A stretch of DNA of 64,000 nt from Streptomyces sp. Je 1-332 (GCF_040730185.1 NZ_CP160402.1:5642001-5706000); one strand, 5' to 3'. Numbered from the stretch's first letter, positions 17,332-25,194 are shown. Numbers and translations: made by a program. The notes: generated from the sequence alone by a model not told the origin.

Positions 17332-17350
17332 TCGTTCAAGGAGGGCCCTC

Positions 17351-18763
17351 GTGGCCGACACCACCGACAGCCAGGTGACACCGGCACCCGCTGCCAAGCG
17401 GGACCGGACCCACTATCTGTACATCGCCGTCATCATCGCCGTGGTCCTCGGTATCGGTGTCGGCCTGCTCGTGCCCGACTTCGCCAAGGAGCTCAAGCCG
17501 GTCGGCACCGGCTTCGTGAACCTGATCAAGATGATGATCTCGCCGATCATCTTCTGCACGATCGTCCTCGGCGTCGGCTCCGTCCGTAAGGCCGCCAAGG
17601 TCGGCAAGGTCGGCGGCCTCGCGCTCGCCTACTTCGTCGCGATGTCGGTCGTCGCGCTCGCCATCGGCCTGATCGTCGGCAACATCCTGCACCCGGGCTC
17701 GGGCATGGACATCACCGACTCCGAGAAGGGCGCGGGCCACGACGCCGCCGAAGAGGCGGACAAGGGGCTCGTCGACTTCGCGCTCGGCATCATCCCGAAG
17801 ACGCTCGTCTCCGCCTTCACCGAGGGCGAGGTCCTGCAGACCCTGCTCGTCGCGCTGCTCGTGGGCTTCGCGCTGCAGGCCATGGGCCGCTCCGGGGAGC
17901 CGATCCTGCGCGGCATCGGGCACATCCAGCGGCTCGTCTTCCGCGTACTCGGCATGATCATGTGGGCCGCTCCGGTCGGTGCGTTCGGCGCGATGGCCGC
18001 GGTGGTCGGCGAGACCGGCACGGACGCCCTGAAGGCCCTCGCCACGATCATGGTCGGGTTCTACGTCACCTGCGCGCTGTTCATCCTGATCGTGCTCGGC
18101 GCGCTGCTGCGCCTGGTGACCGGGGTCAATCTCTTCAAGCTCCTGAAATACCTGGGCCGCGAGTTCCTGCTGATCCTCTCCACCTCGTCCTCCGAGTCCG
18201 CCCTCCCGCGGCTCATCGCGAAGATGGAGCACCTGGGCGTCAGCCGTCCGGTCGTCGGCATCACCGTCCCGACGGGCTACTCCTTCAACCTCGACGGCAC
18301 GATGATCTATCTGACGATGTCGTCGCTGTTCATCGCCGAGGCGATGGACCAGCCGCTCGGCATCGGTGAGCAGATCTCGCTGCTGCTGTTCATGATGATC
18401 GCGTCCAAGGGCGCGGCGGGCGTCTCCGGTTCGGGCATCGCGGTCCTCGCCAGTGGCCTGCAGTCGCACAAGCCGGGCCTGGTGGACGGCGTCGGCCTGA
18501 TCATCGGCGTCGACCGCTTCATGAGCGAGGCCCGCGCGCTGACCAACTTCGCCGGCAACGCGGTGGCGACGCTCCTGATCGGCACGTGGACCAAGGAGGT
18601 CGACCGCGAGCGGGTCGAGCTCGTGCTCGACGGGAAGCTGCCGTTCGACGAGAAGACCCTGCTCGACGACGGTGGCCACGGGCCCGAGACGGCCGAGCAG
18701 GAGACGGTGGACGCCGTGCCGACGCAGCCGGTCAGCACCGAGAAGAAGTCCCTGACGCCTTAG
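17351..18763 (+). CDS. dctA: C4-dicarboxylate/proton (or Na+) symporter
   Basis: A 470-residue DAACS-family transporter that brings succinate, fumarate or malate into the cell. It starts at GTG 17351, with AAGGAGGG 6-13 nt upstream, the best ribosome site in the area. Family marks are FVNLIKMMISPIIFCTIVLGV, the serine-rich loop LLILSTSSSESALPRLIAKME, the GYSFNLDGTMIY motif and GVSGSGIAVLASGL. The C-terminus is acidic and soluble. It is divergent from the CitA/DcuS-like two-component system, the usual arrangement for dicarboxylate-induced uptake. Its stop overlaps the end of the convergent tetR by 4 bp. Confidence 0.94.
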   Translation: MADTTDSQVTPAPAAKRDRTHYLYIAVIIAVVLGIGVGLLVPDFAKELKPVGTGFVNLIKMMISPIIFCTIVLGVGSVRKAAKVGKVGGLALAYFVAMSVVALAIGLIVGNILHPGSGMDITDSEKGAGHDAAEEADKGLVDFALGIIPKTLVSAFTEGEVLQTLLVALLVGFALQAMGRSGEPILRGIGHIQRLVFRVLGMIMWAAPVGAFGAMAAVVGETGTDALKALATIMVGFYVTCALFILIVLGALLRLVTGVNLFKLLKYLGREFLLILSTSSSESALPRLIAKMEHLGVSRPVVGITVPTGYSFNLDGTMIYLTMSSLFIAEAMDQPLGIGEQISLLLFMMIASKGAAGVSGSGIAVLASGLQSHKPGLVDGVGLIIGVDRFMSEARALTNFAGNAVATLLIGTWTKEVDRERVELVLDGKLPFDEKTLLDDGGHGPETAEQETVDAVPTQPVSTEKKSLTP

Positions 18764-19398
18764 GCGTCGGTGGTCGCCGCTCTCCTGTCGGCGACCCTGG
18801 TCACCAGCTCGGTGGCCTGTGAGGCGGGCAGGCCCGCCGCGGTCAGAAACGTGATCGCGGTGGACCTGCCCGCCTTTTCCGCCGCTACGACACCGTCGTT
18901 CACGGCCTCCATCACGGCGAACAGAATCCCTTCGAGCACGTAGCCGAGCGCCCGTGTCGGCAGCGGTGACACGAAGGTGCCGTCGTCCAGGCCGCGTTGG
19001 AACGTCTCCAGGCCCTCCTCGTGGACGCGGCCGAGCCGTTCGCGGATGGCGCCCATCGTCACGCTCCGCTCGCCGAGGGAGAGCAGCAGGCGGTAGCGGT
19101 CGGCGACCTCCCACACGGCGAGCAGCGAACTCGCCACCGCCTCCGCGGGGTCGTCGACGCCCGCGCGGCCCGCGGCGTGCGCGGTCTCCACCGCCGCGAT
19201 GGCCCGCTCCACGATCGCCTCGACCAGCGCGTCACGGCTGGGGAAATGCCCGTACACCGTCCGTCGTACGACGCCCGCCGCGCGCGCGATCTGGTCCATG
19301 GACGCGTCGGGGTCGCGCAGCAGCTCCGCGACGGCGACGTCGAGGATGCGGCGGCGGTTGGCGTCGGCTCTGACGCTGCTCGCTGGGCGGGGGCTCAT
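18760..19398 (-). CDS. TetR-family repressor of the adjacent MFS pump
   Basis: A 212-residue regulator. I start it at MSPRPASSVRAD (19398), which puts the helix-turn-helix at about residues 12-60: RRRILDVAVAELL, then DASMDQIARAAGVVRRTVYGHFPSRDALVEAI in the standard place. Longer upstream frames give repetitive, non-homologous sequence through operator DNA and are unlikely to be translated. The C-terminal ~140 residues form the ligand/dimer domain. The gene is divergent from the MFS efflux gene, with three TTGCACA dyads between them, so autoregulation and repression of the pump with drug release is the likely circuit. Confidence 0.93.
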   Translation of the reverse strand: MSPRPASSVRADANRRRILDVAVAELLRDPDASMDQIARAAGVVRRTVYGHFPSRDALVEAIVERAIAAVETAHAAGRAGVDDPAEAVASSLLAVWEVADRYRLLLSLGERSVTMGAIRERLGRVHEEGLETFQRGLDDGTFVSPLPTRALGYVLEGILFAVMEAVNDGVVAAEKAGRSTAITFLTAAGLPASQATELVTRVADRRAATTDA

Positions 19399-19487
19399 GG
19401 CCCCATTCTGCCCACTCGACTCATGGCCCCGTGCCGCGCACTCGGCCGTGCCCGCGCTCCCCACTCGACCGTGCCCGCGGCCCCGAC

Positions 19488-19552
19488 TTGCACACACCTG
19501 TGCAACATCGGGTATCTTGCACAGCAGTGTGTAGTTGCACAAGCGTGTGCAA
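19488..19552. promoter_or_regulatory. Triple TetR-type operator
   Basis: Two perfect dyads TTGCACA-N4-TGTGCAA at 19488-19505 and 19535-19552, plus an imperfect one at 19517-19534 (TTGCACA-N4-TGTGTAG). Start spacings are 29 and 18 bp. They lie in the tetR/MFS intergenic region and should bind the TetR encoded at 18760-19398. Confidence 0.8.
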
Positions 19553-19555
19553 TAG

Positions 19556-19615
19556 GTGAGCGGCACATGCGTGAGCGACACATGCGTGAGCGGCAAATGT
19601 GTGAGCGACAAACGG
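19556..19615 (+). repeat. Four 15-bp tandem repeats in the MFS leader
   Basis: Units start at 19556, 19571, 19586 and 19601, each GTGAGCGRCAMAYGS. Each of the first three holds a GTGAG motif and an ATG (19567, 19582) or ATG-like triplet about seven bases later, like repeated ribosome-site/start-codon modules. The frame starting at GTG 19556 runs straight into the MFS protein with Val-Ser-Gly/Asp-Thr/Lys-Cys units. Confidence 0.9.
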
Positions 19616-19630
19616 GATGGGTGGAATCCA

Positions 19631-21331
19631 ATGCCTCTGCTGATCAAGGAACCGGTCGAACGGATGGACCGTCCGTACGCCCGCCGCTGGTGGGCCCTCG
19701 GCGTCCTGTGTCTGAGTCTGCTGATCGCGGTGATGGCGAACACCGCCCTGACGGTGGCCGCGCCCGACATGACCATGGACCTCGGCCTGTCCAGCTCCGA
19801 CCTGCAGTGGGTCATCGACGCCTACACCGTCCCGTACGCCGCGCTGATGCTGCTGCTCGGCGCGATCGGCGACAAGTACAGCCGCCGGGGCGCGCTGGTG
19901 CTCGGCCTGGTGATCATGTCCGTCGGCGCGGGGGCGGGCGCCATGGTGGACAGTTCTACGGCGGTCATCGTGGTCCGCGCGGTGATGGGCGTGGGCGCGG
20001 CGCTGATCATGCCCGCCACGCTTTCGCTGCTCGCGGCGACGTTCCCGCGCGCGGAACGGGCCAAGGCGATCACCATCTGGGCGGCGACGTCCGGCATCGC
20101 GATCGCCGCGGGTCCGCTGATCGCGGGCGCGCTGCTCCGTGACAACGGCTGGCACTCGACGTTCCTGATCAACATCCCGGTGGCGGTGCTCGCGATCATC
20201 GGCGCGTTCGTCCTCGTACCGCCGTCCAAGGCCGCGCAGCACGGCCGCATCGACTACGTGGGCGGACTGCTCTCGGTCGTCTGGGTCGGCTCCCTGATCT
20301 TCATGATCATCGACGGCCCGCACTTCGGGTGGGGCGTGCGGGCGATCTCCGCGGCGGTGGTGGCGGGCCTCGGCCTGATCGCCTTCATCATCTCGGAGCT
20401 GAAGCACCCGCGCCCGGTCCTGGACGTACGCAAGTTCACGCAGCGGGGCTTCGCGGGCTCGAACCTGGCAGTGGCGCTCTTCTTCCTCGCGGTGTTCGGC
20501 GCCTTCTACTACCTGACCCAGCACCTTCAGTTCGTCCTGGCCTACGACCCGTTGGAGACCGGCGTCCGCATGCTGCCGCTGGCCGGAGCGGTGTTCGTGG
20601 GCTCGGCGGTCACCGGGATCCTCGCGCCGCGTATCGGCGGCAAGATCATGGTGGTTGCGGGCATGGTCGGCGGCACGGTCGCGCTCGCCCTGCTCACGCA
20701 GATCGAGGCGGGTTCCACGTACGGGGACTTCGTGGCACCGCTGATCATCCTCGGCCTCTCCCTCGGCTTCGCGGTCTCGCCGTGCACGGACGTCATCATG
20801 GGCGCGTTCCCCGAGTCGGAACTCGGCGTGGGCGGCGCGGTGAACGACACCTCGCTGGAGCTGGGCGGTTCGCTGGGGATCGCGGTACTCGGCTCGGTCC
20901 TCGCGAGTTCGTACGGGTCGAAGCTGGCCGACGAGACCGCCGGGAGCAAGCTTCCCGCCTCCGCGCTCGACACGGCACAGGACTCGGTGGGCGCGGGCAA
21001 CGGCGTGGCGCAGGGCATCGCCGAGCAGGCGCGTGCGCTCTCGGAGAAGGCGGCGGGGGCTTCGTCGCCCCAGGAGGCGGCGCAGCTGAAGTCGCAGGCA
21101 CAGGAACTCGCCGGGGGCGCGCACCAGATGGCTGATGCGGTGGGCTCGGCGTTCTCTGGCGCGGTGGCCCACACCAGTCTGATCGGTGCGGTGATTCTGG
21201 GGGTGGGGACTGTGGTGGTGGCGGTGTTGTTGCCGGGACGGCGGAAGGGTGCGCCGACGGAGGCCGCGGGCGGGCCCCTGGCCTCGGAACCCACGGAGCC
21301 CGCGGCCCCCGAGCCCGCGGGGCGCCGGTAG
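19631..21331 (+). CDS. MFS drug efflux transporter, DHA2 (14-helix) type
   Basis: About 566 residues from the ATG at 19631 (MPLLIKEPVERMDRPYARRWW). An in-frame GTG at 19556 would add 25 residues of repeat sequence. Family marks are the first helix WALGVLCLSLLIAVMANTALTVAAP, motif A-like GDKYSRRGALVLGLV, motif C-like GPLIAGALL, and the D1-type DLQWVIDAYTVPYAALMLLLG. About 14 hydrophobic segments are spread over the length, with a longer hydrophilic Ala/Gln/Ser loop (about 440-505) before the last helix. The C-terminus is Pro/Glu/Ala-rich. Control by the divergent TetR is strongly suggested by the operators. The substrate is unknown; family members export antibiotics, dyes or quaternary amines. 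Confidence 0.93.
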   Translation: MPLLIKEPVERMDRPYARRWWALGVLCLSLLIAVMANTALTVAAPDMTMDLGLSSSDLQWVIDAYTVPYAALMLLLGAIGDKYSRRGALVLGLVIMSVGAGAGAMVDSSTAVIVVRAVMGVGAALIMPATLSLLAATFPRAERAKAITIWAATSGIAIAAGPLIAGALLRDNGWHSTFLINIPVAVLAIIGAFVLVPPSKAAQHGRIDYVGGLLSVVWVGSLIFMIIDGPHFGWGVRAISAAVVAGLGLIAFIISELKHPRPVLDVRKFTQRGFAGSNLAVALFFLAVFGAFYYLTQHLQFVLAYDPLETGVRMLPLAGAVFVGSAVTGILAPRIGGKIMVVAGMVGGTVALALLTQIEAGSTYGDFVAPLIILGLSLGFAVSPCTDVIMGAFPESELGVGGAVNDTSLELGGSLGIAVLGSVLASSYGSKLADETAGSKLPASALDTAQDSVGAGNGVAQGIAEQARALSEKAAGASSPQEAAQLKSQAQELAGGAHQMADAVGSAFSGAVAHTSLIGAVILGVGTVVVAVLLPGRRKGAPTEAAGGPLASEPTEPAAPEPAGRR

Positions 21332-21339
21332 CGGTGGCC

Positions 21340-21650
21340 TGGCTTGGGCGGGGAGCCGGTCGGGGCTGAGCTGCGGCTCCGGGGTGGATGCTTCTCACCC
21401 GCGCACCGTGGCCCGGGTGCGGTGCCGCTGCTCCGGGGCGGATGCTTCCCGCCCACCCGCCCGCCGTGGCTTGGGCGCGGTGCCGCTCGGGGCTGATCTG
21501 CCGCTCCGCGGCGGATGCTTCCCCACCCACCCACCCACCCACCGTGGCTCGGGCGCGGCGCCGGTCGGGGCTGAGCTGCCGCTCCGGGTTGAGCCGCCGC
21601 TTCGCGGCGGATGCTTCCCCGCCCACCTACCCGATTGCCCCGTGGTGCAG
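21340..21650. repeat. Degenerate intergenic repeats anchored on GGATGCTTC
   Basis: Downstream of the MFS gene, four degenerate copies of a sequence containing GGATGCTT(C) followed by C-rich tracts start at about 21386, 21440, 21513 and 21609, with variable spacing (54-96 bp) and flanking CCGTGGC and GGGGCTGA motifs. I see no supportable gene here, although frames remain open because stop codons are rare at this GC content. Confidence 0.6.
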
Positions 21651-21769
21651 CCATGAGGGAGGGCAGGCGTCGCTGCCCTACGTCTGGTGTAGCTGCGGGG
21701 CAAACGGGTGGGTGGGCGGGAATGATCCGTCGCGAAGCGGCGGGATGGTGCAGGGCGGTGGGCCGTCTT

Positions 21770-21952
21770 GCCGGGCGCGTGCCCGGTCACATCCACTTCG
21801 TCGTGCAGCCCGCCCGTACCTCCGACATCGATCGCCACGGCGGCGCGTACGGCCCCGGCCTCCAGACGGCGATGCTCGACGAGGGCACGGAGCCGGAGCA
21901 GAGCGCGGTGGAGGAGTTCTGCGCGCGGGTGCGACGCGCGTTGCGGGACTAG
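21770..21952 (+). pseudogene. HIT-family protein remnant (C-terminal end only)
   Basis: About 58 codons ending at TAG 21950-21952 read RVPGHIHFVVQPARTSD and continue to VEEFCARVRRALRD. HIHFVVQP fits the His-phi-His active-site strand of histidine-triad nucleotide hydrolases, and the rest matches the usual C-terminal tail of the Streptomyces family as I recall it. The upstream two thirds of the protein is missing and is replaced by repeat-type DNA, so this is a truncated relic. Confidence in the family is moderate. Confidence 0.55.
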
Positions 21953-21970
21953 GGAACGAAGGCCCCCCGC

Positions 21971-22195
21971 GCCGAGCGAAGGAGCTCCTCCCCGCCGAGC
22001 GGGGGCCCTGCGCCGAGCGAGGGTTCCACCGCGCCGAGCGAGGGACCCCCTGCGCCGAGCGAGGGTTCCACCGCGCCGAGCGAAGGAGCTGCCCCCGCCG
22101 AGCGAGCGACCCCCCCCCGCGCCGAGCGAGCGACCCGCCGCGCCGAGCGAGGGCCCCCGCGGCGAGCGAGGGACCCGCCCCGCCGAGCGAGGGCT
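21971..22195. repeat. Twelve degenerate repeats of GCCGAGCGA
   Basis: Twelve copies of GCCGAGCGA or a one-base variant, separated by 8-15 bases of C/G-rich DNA, run from just after the HIT remnant to about 200 bp before the SGNH hydrolase gene. The period varies (about 16-24 bp) and all copies point the same way. No gene is supportable in the block. Confidence 0.8.
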
Positions 22196-22401
22196 CCGCC
22201 ATCCAGGTGGACGCGTGTGCCGACTGTTGACTCTTGTTCAAACCTGCCAGTAACTTCAGCGTTGCACCACCGAGAACCGCCGAAAGCCGCTGAAGCCTGC
22301 CCAAAACACCTTCGTAGCAGCACTGTTGGCGCCCGCGGCCTGCTCGCTCTTCTCCGGGGCTGACCCCCCATCGGATTCATCGGATTCAAAGGAGACTCCA
22401 G

Positions 22402-23286
22402 ATGGTGATCCGCGCACGCGCCCTGCGCCTGGCAGCCGCCACACTCGCCGCCGCAGGCACCGCCACCCTCGGCCTTGCCGCCGCACCCGCCCAGGCGGCC
22501 GGCGGCGACCCGCTCGACTACGTGGCCCTCGGTGACAGCTTCAGCGCCGGATCCGGCGTCCTGCCGCTCGACCCGACCGCGCCCCTCCTCTGTGCGCGCT
22601 CGACGGCCAACTACCCGCACATCGTGGCCAGTCGAACCGGCGCCCAGCTCACCGACGTGACCTGCGGCGGGGCCCAGACCAAGGACTTCGCGGGCGCGCA
22701 GTACCCCGGCGTGGCCCCGCAGCTCGACGCCGTCGACGCCGACACGGATCTCGTGACGTTGACCATCGGCGGCAACGACAACAACACCTTCATCGGCGCG
22801 ATCGTCGCCTGCGGCTCCGCCGGAGTGCTCTCCGGCGGCAAGGGCAGCCCCTGCAAGGACGCCAACGGGGACAAGTTCACCAAGGCGATCGACACCAGTA
22901 CGTACCCCGCGCTGAAGAACGCCCTGCGCGCGGTCAAGGCCAAGGCCCCGAACGCGCGCATCGGCGTGCTCGGTTACCCCTGGATCGTGCCGGCCGAGGC
23001 CGACCGCGCCTGCTTCGCCAAGATGCCGATCGCCACCGGGGACATCCCCTATCTGCGGGATCTGCAGGCCCACTTGAACAAGACCGTGCAGCGCGCCACC
23101 TCCGAGACGGGTGCCACGTTCGTCGACATGGCCGCCGCCTCGCAGGGGCACGACGCCTGCAAGCCGCGGGGCACGCGCTGGGTCGAGCCCGTGCTGTTCG
23201 GCACGAACTTCGTCCCGGTGCACCCGAACGCCCTCGGCGAGTCCAGGATGGCCGACCAGGCCATCTCCGTACTGAAGCTGGGCTGA
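22402..23286 (+). CDS. Secreted SGNH/GDSL esterase or lipase
   Basis: A 294-residue exported hydrolase that should cleave ester bonds outside the cell. The signal peptide (about 1-32) ends at AAPAQAA. Block I is YVALGDSFSAGSG with nucleophile Ser46, block III is TIGGNDNN, and block V is VPVHPNALGE with the catalytic His. Paired Cys residues suggest disulfides (CARS, CGGAQ, CGSAG, CKD, CFAK, CKPR). AAGGAG lies about 10 nt before the ATG. It converges with the GH16 gene, 23 bp away. It resembles the secreted lipase type known from S. coelicolor; substrate preference is not visible. Confidence 0.93.
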   Translation: MVIRARALRLAAATLAAAGTATLGLAAAPAQAAGGDPLDYVALGDSFSAGSGVLPLDPTAPLLCARSTANYPHIVASRTGAQLTDVTCGGAQTKDFAGAQYPGVAPQLDAVDADTDLVTLTIGGNDNNTFIGAIVACGSAGVLSGGKGSPCKDANGDKFTKAIDTSTYPALKNALRAVKAKAPNARIGVLGYPWIVPAEADRACFAKMPIATGDIPYLRDLQAHLNKTVQRATSETGATFVDMAAASQGHDACKPRGTRWVEPVLFGTNFVPVHPNALGESRMADQAISVLKLG

Positions 23287-23309
23287 CCCGGCCTCCGGCC
23301 CAGGGCCCC

Positions 23310-24314
23310 CTAGGGCCGCTTCGTCCACACCGCCACGTAGTCCACCGCCATCGCCTTCCCCGGTTCCGTCTGCGCTACCGGTGTCGCCCTGCCGGCGACA
23401 CCGTCGGGGAAGGCGCCGCCCATCGCGACGTTCAGCAGGATGAAGTAGCCCGCATGGTCGGTCATGTTGGACCACGTGGCCGCGGAGAAGCGGTCCTGGG
23501 AGAGGGTGTGGAACTGCTCCCCGTCCACGTACCAGCGCAGTTGGTTCGGCGTCGTCGAGCGGTCCCATTCGAAACGGTACGTGTGGAACGCCGACTGGCA
23601 ACTTGCGCCGGGACAGGCCCGGTTGGCGCCGAGCCCCTGCGTCTCGTTGCAGTCGCCGCCCGGGTTCACGCCGCAGTGCAGCACGCCCCAGACCGAGTTG
23701 ATGCCGTTCACGTTCTCCATCACGTCGAACTCGCCTATCGCCGGCCAGTTCTGGTAGTTGCCGCGGTAGGGCGCGCCGAGGGCCCAGAAGGCGGGCCAGT
23801 AGCCGAGCGCGCTCTCCCCGGTGATGTCCGGCATCTGGATACGGCCCTCGATGGCGAGCGTGCCGCCCTCCGGAGCCTTGAAGTCGCTGCGTTTCGTCTC
23901 GATGCGGGCCGAGGTCCAGTTTCCCGCGCCGTCCCTGCGCGGGGTGATCCGCAGGCTGCCGTTTCCGTCCAGGGCGAGGTTCTCGGGGGAGTCCGTGTAC
24001 GACTGGATCTCACCCGTGCCCCAATTCGCCGGGCCTCCCGGGTAGTTGTGCCCCAGGTCGATCTGCCAGTTGTCGGCGGACGGCCGGGAGCCCGCGGCCC
24101 CGTTGAAGTCGTCGCTCCACTCCAGCGCCCAGCCCGGCGCGGGCGGCACGTCGCCGCGGGCCGTGCCGGGCGTCATCAGAGCGCCGAGCAGACCGATGGC
24201 GGCCAGTGCGGCCAGGACGGGCCCGGTGCGGGGGGATCGGGTGAGGCGACCGATGCGAGGTGCGCGACCGACGCGCGCGGTGCGAGTAGTGGGAGTAGTG
24301 CGAGTGGTGCTCAT
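23310..24314 (-). CDS. Secreted glycoside hydrolase family 16 (beta-glucanase type)
   Basis: A 334-residue exported enzyme. A long, Thr/Arg-rich signal region (about 1-54) leads into a single catalytic domain of the GH16 jelly-roll fold: WALEWSDDFNG at the start, YWPAFWALG, and the catalytic motif GEFDVMENVNG with Glu195 (nucleophile), Asp197 and Glu200 (acid/base). The likely substrates are beta-1,3 or mixed-linkage glucans such as laminarin or fungal wall glucan. GGAGG lies just upstream of the ATG. A perfect palindrome, TGAGAGCGCTCTCA, lies 47-60 bp upstream and suggests LacI-family repression. Confidence 0.93.
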   Translation of the reverse strand: MSTTRTTPTTRTARVGRAPRIGRLTRSPRTGPVLAALAAIGLLGALMTPGTARGDVPPAPGWALEWSDDFNGAAGSRPSADNWQIDLGHNYPGGPANWGTGEIQSYTDSPENLALDGNGSLRITPRRDGAGNWTSARIETKRSDFKAPEGGTLAIEGRIQMPDITGESALGYWPAFWALGAPYRGNYQNWPAIGEFDVMENVNGINSVWGVLHCGVNPGGDCNETQGLGANRACPGASCQSAFHTYRFEWDRSTTPNQLRWYVDGEQFHTLSQDRFSAATWSNMTDHAGYFILLNVAMGGAFPDGVAGRATPVAQTEPGKAMAVDYVAVWTKRP

Positions 24315-24360
24315 GGAACACCTCCGTGGGGGGGGAGTGTGCGTACGTGTGCGAGCGCCT

Positions 24361-24374
24361 TGAGAGCGCTCTCA
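24361..24374. promoter_or_regulatory. LacI-type operator upstream of the GH16 gene
   Basis: TGAGAGCGCTCTCA, a perfect 14-bp palindrome centred on GCGC. It resembles the actinobacterial sugar-repressor consensus (TGGGAGCGCTCCCA, bound by CebR) with a symmetric substitution. It sits between the divergent GH16 and DsbA-like genes. The repressor gene is not in the window. Confidence 0.7.
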
Positions 24375-24460
24375 TTCCGCTCTCCGGGTTTTGTAGTTGC
24401 AGGCATGCCGGACGTCAATGGGTCCGGAGCCTCAACTTCCCGAAGGCGTACGGTAGTTGG

Positions 24461-25069
24461 ATGATGGACAGGCCGCAGAACGTCGACTTCTGGTTCGACC
24501 CCGTGTGCCCCTGCACCTGGCTCACCTCCCGGTGGATCCGCGAGGTCGAGCGGGTGCGGGACATCAGCGTGCGGTGGCGGGTGATGAGCCTCTCGGTCCT
24601 GAACGAAGGCCTCGATGTCGACCCCGAGGACCCCGAGGGGCAGCGGGGTGACTACATGCGGGGTCCGGGCCGGGTCTGCGCGGCCGTGGCCGCGCGGCAC
24701 GGGAGCGATGCGCTGGGGACGTACTTCGACGCGCTCGGGGCACGGCTGCACGAGCGGGGCGAATGGGACGGCGCCGAGCGCGCGCTCGCCGACGCCGGAC
24801 TGCCCACGGGGCTCGCCGCGGTGGCCTGGACACAGGAGTACGACGACGCCGTGCGGGCCTCACACGAGCGAGGAATCGAGCTGGTCGGCACCGATGTCGG
24901 CACGCCGGTGCTCTCCGTCCAGGGAGTGGGCGCGGTCTTCGGCCCGGTCGTCTCGCCCGCACCGAAGGGAGACGCGGCGGGACGGCTGTGGGACGGGGTG
25001 GTCCTGATGGCGGGAGTCCAGGACTTCAGCGAACTCAAGCGGGCGTACGGCGAACTCGACTTCGACTGA
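24461..25069 (+). CDS. DsbA-like / mycothiol-dependent nitroreductase-type oxidoreductase
   Basis: About 202 residues with a thioredoxin-fold start, VDFWFDPVCPCTWLTSRWIREVE. This is the actinobacterial family related to M. tuberculosis Rv2466c, a mycothiol-dependent reductase. The active-site position reads C16-P-C-T instead of the usual CxxC, so the resolving Cys is shifted or absent. The closing part (GTPVLSVQGVGAVFGPVVSPAP) contains the cis-Pro loop. I choose ATG 24461 (24464 is equally possible) because the longer frame reads through the palindromic operator region. There is no signal peptide, so it should be cytoplasmic. Confidence 0.82.
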   Translation: MMDRPQNVDFWFDPVCPCTWLTSRWIREVERVRDISVRWRVMSLSVLNEGLDVDPEDPEGQRGDYMRGPGRVCAAVAARHGSDALGTYFDALGARLHERGEWDGAERALADAGLPTGLAAVAWTQEYDDAVRASHERGIELVGTDVGTPVLSVQGVGAVFGPVVSPAPKGDAAGRLWDGVVLMAGVQDFSELKRAYGELDFD

Positions 25070-25129
25070 CCCCTGCCCCCCCTCGCACGCCGCACGCCGC
25101 ACGCCGCCGAGCCCAAGTCCCCCCGCTTG

Positions 25130-25169
25130 CTTACCTCTTCGTAAGTACCTGACTAATTAGTCGGTACTT
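25130..25169. promoter_or_regulatory. Nested inverted repeats upstream of the imine reductase-like gene
   Basis: CTTAC-N6-GTAAG (25130-25145) overlaps a larger dyad with arms AAGTACC (25143-25149) and GGTACTT (25163-25169) around GACTAATTAGTC (25151-25162). The site is AT-rich compared with its surroundings and ends 25 bp before the first possible start codon. The style (GTAAGTAC half-sites) is like HxlR or MarR operators, but no such gene is adjacent. Confidence 0.7.
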
Positions 25170-25194
25170 GTAGGGACGCGGGCGAGCGCCAAGC

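Noticed and set aside
18997..20142. Long plus-strand frame across tetR and the start of the MFS gene
   Set aside because: It overlaps two well-supported genes. Only the short part from ATG 19567 is of interest, and that is covered in the repeat finding.
21971..22195. CRISPR array
   Set aside because: The repeat core is only 9 bp, spacers are 8-15 bp and low complexity, and there are no cas genes.
24326..24460. Upstream extension of the DsbA-like gene
   Set aside because: It would translate the GAGAGCGCTCTC operator; the conserved domain begins only after 24461.
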